Assembly (NCBI GenBank): GCA_900550835.1
Contig: URTP01000001.1
Span: forward strand, 1-36,814
Length of the DNA stretch: 36,814 nt
Direction of reading: 5' to 3'
Source of the DNA: an uncultured Collinsella sp.
GTDB taxonomy: Bacteria > Actinomycetota > Coriobacteriia > Coriobacteriales > Coriobacteriaceae
Shown: piece after piece, positions 1 to 9,400 of the stretch
Position numbering within the stretch: position 1 is the stretch's first letter
How the letters are laid out: each line of letters begins with the position of its first letter
Position numbers and translations under genes: made by a program
The notes under the pieces: model-generated
Seen by the model: only the letters and a program-made list of their open reading frames with translations
Database searches by the model: none
Told to the model about the DNA's origin: nothing

Positions 1-45
1 GAATGTGGGAGGTGTTCGGATAAAGTTGATACTCAAGGGCTGACA

Positions 46-94
46 TTTTTTACGCAGAAAAATAAGCAGAAATCAATTTATCTGCGTTAAAAAA
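46..94. repeat. Inverted repeat in AT-rich leader of the window
   Basis: The arm TTTTTTACGCAGA at 46-58 pairs with TCTGCGTTAAAAAA at 81-94, leaving a 22-nt loop. It lies downstream of the parC terminator and could be a bidirectional terminator shared with a gene outside the window. No coding region was recognised in 1-105. Function is inferred only from the dyad. Confidence 0.4.
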
Positions 95-105
95 TAGTTG
101 AGAAG

Positions 106-154
106 AAAAACGACGAGTCCCGGGCGCAATACCGTTGCGTTCCGGGCCTCGTCG
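106..154 (-). terminator. Rho-independent terminator of the parE-parC operon
   Basis: Read on the minus strand, CGACGAG (154-148) pairs with CTCGTCG (117-111). The stem continues through CCCGG and GCAA/TTGC segments with small bulges. It is followed by five T residues (positions 110-106). It starts 38 nt after the parC stop codon, so it plausibly ends that transcript. Confidence 0.8.
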
Positions 155-191
155 CTTTGCGAAGTATCTAACGATCTCGTTGCCGTGGTAC

Positions 192-2432
192 CTAGTCAAA
201 CAAACTCGGCATGTCATTTTCCTTCATGAGGGCGCCGGCGGAGGGCAGGCTCTGCGCGGTGAACTTCTCGGCCGAGACGCCGGCGCCAAGGATTTCCTCG
301 GTCGTGCCGACGGTGGTGACCGAGCGGCCCTTCTTGGCCGTAAAGGCCTGGACGCCCTGCGTGTTGGTGGTCGTCTTGGTCTTGAGCAGCGACGTGTTGA
401 AGTTCATCAGACGGTAGTCGCTCGAGACCAGCGCGATGTCGCGATCTTCCTTGAGCACCTGGGCATACAGCAGCTTGCTGCCACCATAGATGGCGTTTTT
501 GAGGCGCTTGCGGTTGGTCTTGGTAACGTATCCGGCAAGCGCGACACGCACCACGCGGCCGTTCTCAAAGACAAACAGCACGTCGGCCTTGTAGTCCGCG
601 GGGTCGATGACCCAGATGACGCTCTCGTCGGGTTCCATCTCAAGATCGGTCGGTAGGTACGAGCCCAGCTGGGCCGACTTGGTGTCCTCAAACGCCGCGA
701 CCTTGCACTTGTACACCTGGCTCTTGTTGGTAAAGACCAGCAGCTCGTGCGTGTTGGAGGACGGGAACTCGATAAAGGGTTTGTCGCCGTCCTTGTACTT
801 GAGCGTGGTCGCCTTCTTGAGCACGCGGTCCGTCATCTTCTTAAGGTAGCCATCGTGCGAGAGCATGATGGTGACCGGGTACTCCTCGACTTCGGGCTCC
901 AAGCTTATCTCGATAACCTCATGGGGCTCGATCCTGCCCGTGCGGCGCGGCATCACGTACTTCTTGTTGACCGCGGCCAGCTCGTCGCTAATAACCTTCT
1001 TGATGTTGTCCTCGCTCGAAAGGATCTCCTCGAGCTCGGCGATCTCGCCCTCGAGCTTGGCAATGTCCTTGGTGCGGTTGAGGATGTATTCCTCGTTGAT
1101 GTTGCGGAGCTTGAGCTCGGCGACAAACTCGGCCTGGGTCTCGTCGATGTCGAAACCCTTCATAAGGTTGGGTACAACCTCTGCCTCGAGCTTAGTGCCG
1201 CGGATGATGGCGATGGCCTTGTCGATGTCGAGCAGAATTGCCTCAAGGCCGTGCAGCAGGTGCAGACGCTCGGACTTTTTGCCCAGGTCAAAGTTAATGC
1301 GGCGACGCGTGGACTCAATACGCCACTTGACCCACTCGTGCAGAATCTGGCGCACGCCCATAACACGGGGATAGCCGTCGACGAGCACGTTGAAGTTGCA
1401 CGAGAACGAGTCCTGCAGCGTGGTCGAGCGATAGAGCTTGGCCATGAGCTTGTCGGGGTCGACGCCGCGCTTAAGGTCGATGGCGATGCGCAAGCCCGAG
1501 AGGTCGGTCTCGTCGCGGATGTCAGCGATCTCTTTGACCTTGCCCTCCTTGGAGAGCTTGACGATGCGCTCGATGATGACATCGGTCTTGGTGGTGTAGG
1601 GGATCTCATACACCTCGATGATGCGCTCTTCGGGAATCCAGCGCCAGCGGGAGCGAATCTGGAAGCTGCCAAGACCGGTCTCGATGATCTTCTCCATCTC
1701 CTCGCGGCGGTAGATAATCTCGCCGCCGGTCGAGAAATCGGGCATGGGCATGTACTCGAGCAGGTCGCAGTCGGGGTCCTTCAGGTAGTGCATCGTGGCG
1801 GTGCAGACCTCGTTGAGGTTGAAACCGCAGATGTCGGACGCCATGGCGACGCCGATGCCCTTATTGGCCGAGACAAGGATGTTGGGGAACGTGGTGGGCA
1901 GCAGGCGCGGCTCCTTCATGGCGCCGTCGTAGCTGTCGACGAAGTCGACCGGGTCCTTGTCGATGTCCTTGAAGATCTCGGCGCTGATGGGGGAGAGCTT
2001 GGCCTCGGTGTAACGCGAGGCGGCGTAGCTCAGGTCGCCCGAATAGTACTTGCCAAAGTTGCCCTTCGACTCCACGAAGGGGGCAAGCAGCGCTTCGTTG
2101 CCCGTCGCCAGGCGCACCATCGTTTCGTAGATCGCGGCATCGCCGTGCGGGTTGAGCTTCATGGTCTGACCCACGATGTTGGCGCTCTTTTGGCGCTCGC
2201 CCTTGAGCAGGCCCATCTTGTACATAGTGTAGAGCAGCTTGCGGTGCGAGGGCTTAAAGCCGTCGATCTCGGGGAATGCACGCGAGACGTTGACGCTCAT
2301 AGCGTAGGGCATGTAGTTGACCTCGAGCGTCTGCGTAATCGGCTGGTCGGTGACCTCGGAGTGCAGGCCGATGACGTTCTCGGCGTTGACCTGCTTTTTC
2401 TTTGGCTGGTTCTTCGTCTTCTTCTTTGCCAC
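192..2432 (-). CDS. parC: DNA topoisomerase IV-type subunit A (ParC/GyrA family)
   Basis: Breakage-reunion subunit of a type II topoisomerase, 746 residues; with the ParE-like partner upstream it should relax or decatenate DNA in an ATP-dependent reaction. The catalytic tyrosine is Tyr141 in the motif AASRYTE. The quinolone-determining region PHGDAAIYE (residues 95-103) has Ala99 where E. coli GyrA Ser83/ParC Ser80 sits, and Glu103 at the second hotspot. The C-terminal beta-pinwheel is short and shows no canonical GyrA box (QRRGGKG), which favours a topoisomerase IV-type over gyrase. The N-terminus is lysine-rich (MAKKKTKNQPKKK). The ATG at 2432 follows an AAGAGGAAA-type RBS. The gene lies 45 nt downstream of parE and is presumably cotranscribed with it. 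The family call is firm; the name parC rather than gyrA-like rests on the missing box and on the likely presence of a separate gyrase elsewhere. Confidence 0.92.
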   Translation of the reverse strand: MAKKKTKNQPKKKQVNAENVIGLHSEVTDQPITQTLEVNYMPYAMSVNVSRAFPEIDGFKPSHRKLLYTMYKMGLLKGERQKSANIVGQTMKLNPHGDAAIYETMVRLATGNEALLAPFVESKGNFGKYYSGDLSYAASRYTEAKLSPISAEIFKDIDKDPVDFVDSYDGAMKEPRLLPTTFPNILVSANKGIGVAMASDICGFNLNEVCTATMHYLKDPDCDLLEYMPMPDFSTGGEIIYRREEMEKIIETGLGSFQIRSRWRWIPEERIIEVYEIPYTTKTDVIIERIVKLSKEGKVKEIADIRDETDLSGLRIAIDLKRGVDPDKLMAKLYRSTTLQDSFSCNFNVLVDGYPRVMGVRQILHEWVKWRIESTRRRINFDLGKKSERLHLLHGLEAILLDIDKAIAIIRGTKLEAEVVPNLMKGFDIDETQAEFVAELKLRNINEEYILNRTKDIAKLEGEIAELEEILSSEDNIKKVISDELAAVNKKYVMPRRTGRIEPHEVIEISLEPEVEEYPVTIMLSHDGYLKKMTDRVLKKATTLKYKDGDKPFIEFPSSNTHELLVFTNKSQVYKCKVAAFEDTKSAQLGSYLPTDLEMEPDESVIWVIDPADYKADVLFVFENGRVVRVALAGYVTKTNRKRLKNAIYGGSKLLYAQVLKEDRDIALVSSDYRLMNFNTSLLKTKTTTNTQGVQAFTAKKGRSVTTVGTTEEILGAGVSAEKFTAQSLPSAGALMKENDMPSLFD

Positions 2433-2477
2433 GATTTCCTCTTGAACTTCTTATAGGCCGTCGTTATCGATTTGCTG

Positions 2478-4475
2478 CTACTGCAGGTCCAGCTGGTCCA
2501 GGTATTCCTTGCCGTGCTCGGAGATATGGCGCTTGCGGCCCGCCTCGTCGTTGCCCAGCAACAGGTTGAACATGGTTTCCATCTTGGTGACGTCCTCGGG
2601 CTCCACCTTGATCAGGCGGCGCGTCTCGGGGTTCATGGTGGTGAGCCACATCATGTCCGGATCGTTCTCACCAAGACCCTTGGAGCGGTTGATGGAGCAC
2701 TTCTGGTCGCCGATCTCCTTGAGGATGCCGTTCTTCTCGAGCTCGGTGTAGGCAAAGTAGGTCTTCTCTTTGCAGTTGATCTCGTAGAGCGGCGACTCGG
2801 CGATATACACGTAGCCCTCGTCGATAAGTGTGGGCACCAGGCGGTAGAGCATGGTGAGCACGAGCGTGCGGATGTGGTAGCCGTCGACGTCGGCGTCCGT
2901 ACAGATGATGACCTTGTTCCAGTTGAGGTTGTCCAGGTCAAAGGCACCAAGGTTCTTGATGCGCTTGTCCTTGATCTCCACGCCGCAGCCCAGCACGCGC
3001 ATAAGGTCCATGATGATGTCGGACTTAAAGATGCGCGGGTAGTCCTCCTTCAGGCAGTTGAGGATCTTGCCGCGGACGGGCATAACACCCTGGAACTCGG
3101 CGTCGCGCGACGTGCGGATGGCGCCTGCTGCCGAGTCGCCCTCTACGATGTAGATCTCGCGACGGTTTTTGTCCTTGGAACGGCAGTCGATGAACTTCTG
3201 CACGCGGTTGGCCATGTCGGTCTTCTGCTGCAGATTGGTCTTGATGCTCTGGCGCGTCTTCTCGGCGTTCTCGCGCGAGCGCTTGTTGATGAGCACCTGC
3301 TCCATGATCTTGTTGGCGGCGTCTTTGTTCTCGATCAGATAGGTCGAGAGGCGCTCCTTAAAGAAGGCGGTCATGGCCTGCTGGATAAAGCGGTTATTGA
3401 TAGCCTTCTTGGTCTGGTTTTCGTAGGACGTCTGGGTGGAGAAGCAGTTGGTCACCAGTACCAGGCAGTCCTGGACGTCCTGCCATTTGATGCCGCTCTC
3501 GTTTTTGTTGTACTTGCCCTGTTGCTTGATGTAGGCATCGATGGCGCTGGTCAGAGCGCTGCGGGCAGCCTTTTCGGGTGAGCCGCCGTTCTCGAGCCAC
3601 GATGAGTTGTGGTAGTACTCCTGCATCGTGAGAGTGCGCGAGAAGCACATGCATGCGGTGATCTTTACGTTGTAGTCTGGCAGGTCCTCGCGGTCGCGAC
3701 CGCGGCGGTCGGCCTCGATAAAGAAGGGCTCGGTGAGGTAGTCGGCGCCGACCTTCTCGAGCACGTAGTCCTCAATGCCCTTGGGATAGCAAAAGTCCTC
3801 TTCGGAAAACTCGCCATCGTCGCCCTCAATGCGCAGGCGGAAGGTAACGTTGGCGTTGACCACGGCCTGGCGGCGCATGGTCTCGCGATACCACTCGTGG
3901 GGGATGCTGATGGAGGTAAAGACCTCAAGATCGGGGCGCCACTTGATGGTGGTGCCGGTGCGGTCCTCGTCGCTGGGCTCAATCTCGAGCGCCTTCTTTT
4001 TGGCGCCGACGACCTTACCCTTTTTAAAGTGCAGGGAGTACTTGTTACCGTCACGCCAAACCGTGACGTCCATGTACTCGGAAGCGTACTGGGTCGCGCA
4101 CGAGCCCAGGCCGTTGGTGCCGAGCGAGAAGTCGTAGTCGCCGCCCTGGTTGTTATTGTATTTGCCGCCGGCGTAGAGCTCGCAAAAGACGAGTTCCCAG
4201 TTAAAGCGCTTTTCGGAAGGGTTCCAGTCGAGCGGGCAGCCACGGCCGTTATCCTCTACCTGAATGGAGCCATCGCGAAAGGCGGTAAGGGTGATAAGTT
4301 TGCCGTAGCCCTGGCGTGCCTCGTCAACGGCGTTGGACAGGATCTCGAAGGCAGCATGCGCGCAGCCGTCGAGCCCGTCCGAGCCAAAGATGACGGCGGG
4401 GCGCAGGCGTACGCGCTCCTCGTCCTTGAGCTGGCGGATACTGTCGTTACCATAGTTTGCGGTGTTTTTTGCCAT
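2478..4475 (-). CDS. parE: DNA topoisomerase IV-type subunit B (ParE/GyrB family ATPase)
   Basis: ATPase subunit that drives strand passage by ParC; 665 residues from the ATG at 4475. I prefer this start to an in-frame upstream ATG (4574) because the 33-residue extension is not family-like and overlaps an SOS box. GHKL ATPase motifs are visible: Glu44 and Asn48 in EILSNAVDEA, DNGRG at 75-79 and GTNGLGS at 119-125. The Toprim domain has EGDSA from Glu445 and DADVD at 527-531. The usual GyrB N-terminal stretch RPGMYIG is replaced by RPAVIFGSDGLDG (residues 25-37), which I associate with a divergent second type II topoisomerase clade in anaerobic Firmicutes and Actinobacteria. A perfect LexA-type box lies about 100 nt upstream. 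It is first in the operon with parC. Confidence 0.92.
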   Translation of the reverse strand: MAKNTANYGNDSIRQLKDEERVRLRPAVIFGSDGLDGCAHAAFEILSNAVDEARQGYGKLITLTAFRDGSIQVEDNGRGCPLDWNPSEKRFNWELVFCELYAGGKYNNNQGGDYDFSLGTNGLGSCATQYASEYMDVTVWRDGNKYSLHFKKGKVVGAKKKALEIEPSDEDRTGTTIKWRPDLEVFTSISIPHEWYRETMRRQAVVNANVTFRLRIEGDDGEFSEEDFCYPKGIEDYVLEKVGADYLTEPFFIEADRRGRDREDLPDYNVKITACMCFSRTLTMQEYYHNSSWLENGGSPEKAARSALTSAIDAYIKQQGKYNKNESGIKWQDVQDCLVLVTNCFSTQTSYENQTKKAINNRFIQQAMTAFFKERLSTYLIENKDAANKIMEQVLINKRSRENAEKTRQSIKTNLQQKTDMANRVQKFIDCRSKDKNRREIYIVEGDSAAGAIRTSRDAEFQGVMPVRGKILNCLKEDYPRIFKSDIIMDLMRVLGCGVEIKDKRIKNLGAFDLDNLNWNKVIICTDADVDGYHIRTLVLTMLYRLVPTLIDEGYVYIAESPLYEINCKEKTYFAYTELEKNGILKEIGDQKCSINRSKGLGENDPDMMWLTTMNPETRRLIKVEPEDVTKMETMFNLLLGNDEAGRKRHISEHGKEYLDQLDLQ

Positions 4476-4573
4476 ACTCGCTCTCTCGGTGCTCCCTTGC
4501 TGCGTTTTAGTCATATAGATAGTCAAGGTAGCATAGCCCAGCCCACAGACGATTCCACCCAACACGAAATCCA

Positions 4574-4589
4574 TCGAACAATCGTTCGA
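4574..4589 (-). promoter_or_regulatory. LexA-type SOS box upstream of parE-parC
   Basis: TCGAACaatcGTTCGA is a perfect 6+4+6 palindrome. It matches the actinobacterial LexA box TCGAAC-N4-GTTCGA and closely resembles the Bacillus form. The minus-strand sequence just upstream, TATCTAAT, could be a -10 element, so bound LexA would block the start of parE transcription. In B. subtilis the parE-parC operon belongs to the LexA regulon, which fits this placement. Binding itself is inference. Confidence 0.75.
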
Positions 4590-4627
4590 TTAGATAATGG
4601 ATGCTTGGGATGCGGGTGGGGTCTGTC

Positions 4628-6010
4628 CTATTCAAACATCTGCGGCAGGTCGATGAAGACGGTTCGATCGCTTTCGTCAGCTTCGAAGCCCGAACGGGAG
4701 AAGAATCCGTAGCGATGGCACTTGAGCCCCGTTGCCTCGACTTGGGTGATTTCCTCGTCGACCATTTTTTGCGTGACGGGGGATTTGCGGAACTTTGCTT
4801 CGTAGAATGCGTAGCCCTCGGGGTCTTGCGTTACCACATCGAATTCGCCGCTCGTTTTGTTTGCGGGATCGTCGTACCAGTACTTGCCTATGGCATCGAA
4901 AGCCGGTTCGATCTTGCCAGTCCTGTTTTGCCGTACGAGGTATTGACGGCAGATCTCCTCGAACATATGTGGAGTGTAGTTTTCCTCGAAGTCTTGGGAG
5001 ACGTGACGATCATAGAAGACTTCCGGGTCGAGCAGCTGACGCGCAGAAGCATTGCGGAAGACGTAGCGATAGTAAAAGAGCGAAAGTGGGTCCACCACAA
5101 AGTAGCCAGACTTGCGCTTATTCGTAGGGTCGTTGATGGGTGCACGCTTTTGGACGATTTCGAGTGACATGAGTTTGTCGAGTACGTCTGCCATGGCCGG
5201 ACCGCTCGAGACGTGCGACTGTGCCAGCACGTCCCCCCAACGGGAGTAACCTTGTGCGAGAGCCCCGAAAACTTCGTTGGCGTTGGTCATCTTCGAGATC
5301 TCGGCGTTGAGATAGGACGGTACTTCGCTTTCTAAGCGGGCGCCAGGTTCTGTGACGAGCTCGATGATATTGTCGCGTACGCTTTGGGACTGATCGATGA
5401 GGCGATTGTAAAAGGGGATGCCGCCAAAAACGCTATAGAGCCGCACCTTGTCCTCGGGTGAGAACGCGGGATAGAACTTTGCAGCGTCAAAGTAATCCAT
5501 GGGCTTAAGCTCAAGCGCGAGATCAATTCGCCCGTAGAGGGGGCTTTCATGCTCGATGAGAGATTTCATAATCTCAACATAGGAGCCGCACAGGACAATG
5601 TTTAAACGTGAGTCTTCCCTGTGAGCGTCGATTGAGGTCTGGAGAATGCTGTCTAAGCCTTTAACCGCATCTCTCAAGTAGGGGTATTCGTCGAGAACGA
5701 GGGTAATGTTCTTGTCTTTGGCTTGGGCAAACAGAAATTCGATGAGCTCGCGGATGCCCGTGAAGGCGAGCGGAGGAAAGCTTAGCGCTTCAGCAGCAAG
5801 GGCGGACAGACTCTCGAGGTTGTCTGCCTCGGAGGTTTGGCGGCACTCGTAATAGATCGTTGCGACGTCCGATAAATCGGTTAGCGCCTGCTTGATGAGC
5901 TCACTTTTGCCGACGCGACGCCTTCCGTAAATGAGAACATTGCGCTGCTCGGGCGCATTGAGTGTTTTCTTAATACGGGCGAGTTCAAGCTCCCTGCCAA
6001 TGAATTCCAC
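4628..6010 (-). CDS. STAND-type AAA+ ATPase with C-terminal DUF234-like nuclease fold domain
   Basis: A 460-residue ATPase of the archaeal-ATPase/DUF234 type (PF01637 plus PF03008 as I recognise them). The N-terminal P-loop is G29RRRVGKS36. Walker B is ITLVLDEYPYL with Asp107-Glu108. A central winged-helix-like region follows (about 245-300). The C-terminal part has Glu351 in MFEEICRQYL and GEFDVV...YEAKFR (Asp391, Glu404, Lys406), the spacing of a PD-(D/E)xK nuclease fold. The start codon is GTG at 6010, with AAGGA nine to ten bases upstream. That RBS lies in the loop of a palindrome (see 6013-6114), so both operator and RNA-hairpin control are possible. Proteins of this family are common in anaerobes, often orphan, with poorly defined roles; a defence or DNA-linked role is inference. 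It stands alone, divergent from a small membrane-protein gene. Confidence 0.85.
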   Translation of the reverse strand: MEFIGRELELARIKKTLNAPEQRNVLIYGRRRVGKSELIKQALTDLSDVATIYYECRQTSEADNLESLSALAAEALSFPPLAFTGIRELIEFLFAQAKDKNITLVLDEYPYLRDAVKGLDSILQTSIDAHREDSRLNIVLCGSYVEIMKSLIEHESPLYGRIDLALELKPMDYFDAAKFYPAFSPEDKVRLYSVFGGIPFYNRLIDQSQSVRDNIIELVTEPGARLESEVPSYLNAEISKMTNANEVFGALAQGYSRWGDVLAQSHVSSGPAMADVLDKLMSLEIVQKRAPINDPTNKRKSGYFVVDPLSLFYYRYVFRNASARQLLDPEVFYDRHVSQDFEENYTPHMFEEICRQYLVRQNRTGKIEPAFDAIGKYWYDDPANKTSGEFDVVTQDPEGYAFYEAKFRKSPVTQKMVDEEITQVEATGLKCHRYGFFSRSGFEADESDRTVFIDLPQMFE

Positions 6011-6012
6011 TT

Positions 6013-6114
6013 ACTCGGTTCCTTCCGACTCGGTTTTGTCCGAGTTAATTGTATCGCATGAACAAGTTTATGCTCGAGTTTACTCGGACAAAACCGAGTC
6101 GGTTCTGTCCGAGT
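6013..6114. promoter_or_regulatory. Compound palindromic control region between ATPase and small membrane protein
   Basis: Two 33-nt arms (6013-6045 and 6082-6114) are inverted copies identical at 27 of 33 positions, separated by 36 nt. Each arm is two overlapping 18-nt palindromic units. The inner units are perfect inverted copies of ACTCGGTTTTGTCCGAGT (6028-6045 and 6082-6099). The outer units (6013-6030 and 6097-6114) keep the ACTCGG-like arms but differ in the central six bases. In the ATPase-side outer unit the centre is TTCCTT, which on the mRNA is the AAGGAA of the RBS. A further imperfect palindrome, GCATgAACaaGTTtATGC, lies at 6056-6073 near the centre of symmetry. A minus-strand -10-like TACAAT is at 6053-6048. 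Operator function is inferred from symmetry and position. Confidence 0.7.
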
Positions 6115-6149
6115 AAGTTTGAATAGCGAATCGAAATTGTTATGTCCAC

Positions 6150-6398
6150 ATGGCGATGGCGAACATGGTTTCCATAAGCGCCGCGTTCGCGCTTGTTATT
6201 GCCGCAATGCGCTGTGTCGCTGAGGCGCAGATCGTACCGCTCGAAAGCGTCTTTTGGTTGGCGAACCTGGCCACGGGCGTGTTCTGCGGTGCGACGATTT
6301 TCGCGGCCACGTTTGCTGTCCTGTGTGCAACGTTTTTCACGGCGAAAAGACGCCGTGCCAAGCTCGAGGCAGAACTCGACTCCTCAGACGACATCTAA
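6150..6398 (+). CDS. Small two-helix membrane protein, unknown function
   Basis: An 82-residue reading frame with no family I recognise. Residues about 6-26 and 31-63 are strongly hydrophobic and look like membrane segments; the end is charged (KRRRAKLEAELDSSDD), suggesting a cytoplasmic tail. No clear Shine-Dalgarno precedes the ATG at 6150, and ATGs at 6156 and 6165 are alternatives. Support comes from composition, from a strong plus-strand terminator six bases after the stop, and from its position divergent from the ATPase across a shared palindromic region. The reverse-strand frame here has no membrane or family character. It may be co-regulated with the ATPase; that is inference. Confidence 0.5.
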   Translation: MAMANMVSISAAFALVIAAMRCVAEAQIVPLESVFWLANLATGVFCGATIFAATFAVLCATFFTAKRRRAKLEAELDSSDDI

Positions 6399-6403
6399 TG
6401 CGC

Positions 6404-6445
6404 AATGGGCCGGCTCTGGGTATCCAGAACCAGCCCATTTTGATG
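6404..6445 (+). terminator. Rho-independent terminator after the small membrane protein
   Basis: The stem AATGGGC (6404-6410) pairs with GCCCATT (6433-6439), continuing inward through GG/CC and TCTGG/CCAGA around a short GTAT-type loop, then TTTTGATGTT. It begins six bases after the stop at 6398, and it also lies in the space before the convergent surface-protein gene. Confidence 0.8.
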
Positions 6446-6488
6446 TTCGATTAGCCGAGTCGGCGCCTCTCACAAAAGTAAGTAGGAG

Positions 6489-9400
6489 CTAGCGAGGCCT
6501 ATCCGAATTGACCTCATTGGCGGTGTCGGTTTCGAGCGCCGTGCGGCGGGCGCTGTAGGCGACGAGGCCGGCGCCTGCCGCGGCGAGGGCTGCAGCGGCT
6601 GCCGTAAGGGGAGCGTTGACATCGCCCGTGCCCGCAAGCGCGCCCGCTTTTCCGGAGCGCTTGTTATTGCCGTGGTCCTTGCCACTGCCGGAGTTACTTC
6701 CGCCGGAGCCGCCGCCCTTGTCGGTACCGCCGCCACTCGAGTCACCATCGCCGTCTGCCGTCATCGGGGCGTCGTGAAGTCCTGTCGCATCCGCGCTATC
6801 GCATACGCCGACCTGAACTTCTGAGCGTTCGCATGCCGCGTCGGGCACATGAAGCTCGTGCAGTACGGCACTCAGCGCCGAGTTTGCGCCTGGTCGAATT
6901 TCCTCGAGCGTTACGGGATCGAGCGCCACCAGATCACGCGCTTTCGCATACAGCGTTACGCGTTTGCCCACTTCGTCGCTCCAACACTCGGGGATGGCGA
7001 AGCTCATGCGGAACTGTGCCGTGCAGCCTGGTGCCAGCACGGCGTTTCCATTGTCGGCAACCAGCGGGTGCGTCGCAAAACGTGCGCCCAGCGCCTCGAG
7101 CGCGTACTTCACGTGTGCCATGTCGTTGGCCGAAGCGTCCTCGGCAAGCTCTGGATCGTAGATCGAAGCCATGCGCGCGTTCGCTCCGAATCCGATGGAT
7201 GCGCTGGAGAACGGCTGGCTGGAGCCCTCTCGGTACAGATCGATCGTGCCGGCGGTCAGCAAGGTGTTGCCGTCGTTTCGAACCGTGACCATGAAGGATT
7301 CGCCTGCTGCTCCGGGCACCACCGCGCCCGAGGTAGCGACCGCGCCCGTCGGAGTGGCACATGCCACCAAAGGCACTTCGATGCCGTGCAGCTCTGCCTC
7401 GCTCTGCTCGGCACTCACAATGTGCGTGGCGAGCGCGGAGAGCATGCCTCCCGACGTCAAAAATGTCGTTATCTGATCGACGGGATGGTCCAGCTCGCAC
7501 ATCACGAACGGCTCCGTGAACAGATCACCTGCCAAGGTGCTGGCGAAGATGCGGAAGTGCTTGCCCATCACTGCTACCGGGTTGCCTTCTTCGTCGTAGG
7601 TTTGTCCCACCTTGCCATCAGTGTTCTCTACATAGAGCACGCACCTGCCGTTGTTGCTCACGCTAAACGATGCCGGGCCACAGCCTGCGGCACCCACGGG
7701 CTGCGTTGCAAATGCCGATGCGCCTCGCGTCCAAGTAATATGCTGCAGTTGCTCGTTGACGGTTGCCAAAAAGCCCGAATGTTGTGGCCACGGCACCGCA
7801 CGGGGTACTGTGGCGTCAGGTGACATAACGCCCCAGCCCGCAATGGACTGGCCGATCACGGCGTACGATGCGCAGCCGCAGCCGTCTGCGGTCTCGTACG
7901 TAACGGGCACCACCATTTTGCCGTTGATATTTTCGGGCTCGCCCAGCTCGATACTCGACGGTGCTTGCGGAAAGCGAAGAACTTGGCGGAACGTCAGGCT
8001 GTCGCCCAAATCATCCGACCACAGGGTAAAGCATTCCAGCGCAACCTCGGCCTCGCTGCCGAGCGCCTTCTCTGCGGTGGTTCCGCGGCGGTGGAGGTAG
8101 GCACCCGACAGGCGTCCGTCGACCAGCGTCTTGCCTGCCGTGATGCGCGGGCACTGCAGGCAATGGTAGCCATCCTCTTGCAGGCGGCCGCGCGAGATGC
8201 TGCGCCATGACGTATGCGACACCACGCGGATCTCGTCATTACTTATGCGCAGGCGCACAACGGACAGTATGCCGGCTGTGCTTGCCGTATCGAAAAGGGT
8301 GTTGTCGCCGGCGGGGCGCTCGCCCGAGACCAGCAGCACGTAGGCGTCCTGGTTTCCTCTTCCGTCCGTATATTCCACCACGTCGAAGTCGTAATCGAAT
8401 ATGCCGTCGCGCTCCACGTCGCCCTCGCCAAACCCAAGGGGAAAGTCCACGGGCGTGGGAGCGGACCACGTGCCGTTTGCCTTTGTGTGCACCACCAGGC
8501 GCGAGCGGCCATTGTCGCCGTAGCGCACCGAGGCGATACGGAACAGGCATTCTACGCCGGCAATCATCGTTAGCTTCATGTGGGCTTCGCTGAGCACGCC
8601 GGAAAACAGCACGTTGTCGCTCGAGGGTTTTATGCCGCCACGCTCGTCCTCCGACACGCCGGCAGAATTGGCGTTCGGGTCCGCAACGGCGTTCGTTGAC
8701 TGACCGATGTAGGTGTACTCATACATTGGCGCGGCGTTTTCGTCGTTTTCCATCAGTGCGTGGACGAAATGCTCAACCTGTCCCGTGTCGTCGCTTTCTG
8801 CATCCGCCTCGAGCTCAATGCGCGTGACCGCTTGATCCCAATCGCGCACGACAGGCGCGACGTTTATCGCGGCGGCTGCAACCTCGGCGCGTCCGAGCAG
8901 CTCGGAATTGGTGACGATGGTGGCCGACGCGATAAACTGCGGCACACCACCTGCCTCGGTGTTGCCGGGCGTGCCGAAGCAGGCATCCAGCGTGTAAGGC
9001 GTATCTCCACCCAATGCCAGCTCAGAGCGTTGGGGCACATACCGGTCGTCATTGTTCGCCGACATATTCCACGAATCGATGAGTGTGGGCCACGACCCCG
9101 ACCAAGCCTTGGTGGTCCACTTGAACATTACGAACTGGAGTATCACATCGACATCGACGTCTGCACCCACGCGCAGCCGCGGAAGCTGGTGTCCATCTGC
9201 CTTCTCGTACCCAATGAACAGCGTGAGGGATGCGGCACCGCGCACGGCAGACGAAGCGACGCCTGCAACGCCGGCTCCAAAGGTGACGGCAAGTCCGATC
9301 TGGATGGTGAACGAGCCCGACGTGTTGGAATAGTCGAGCGAAATGTTCTTGAAAAACGCCGCGCCGCTGCCGTGCGTGTGGGCACCCACAGCGAGCGCCA

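Noticed and set aside
747..2456. 569-residue plus-strand open frame antisense to parC
   Set aside because: Repetitive Val/Leu/Asp/Gly-rich shadow translation produced by GC-rich codon use of the firmly identified minus-strand gene; no RBS or family.
2472..4712. Long plus-strand frames antisense to parE
   Set aside because: Same shadow effect; the minus strand carries full GHKL and Toprim motifs.
6140..6394. 84-residue minus-strand frame opposite the small membrane protein
   Set aside because: Low-complexity Ala/Ser/Thr sequence without membrane or family character, and the terminator orientation fits the plus strand.
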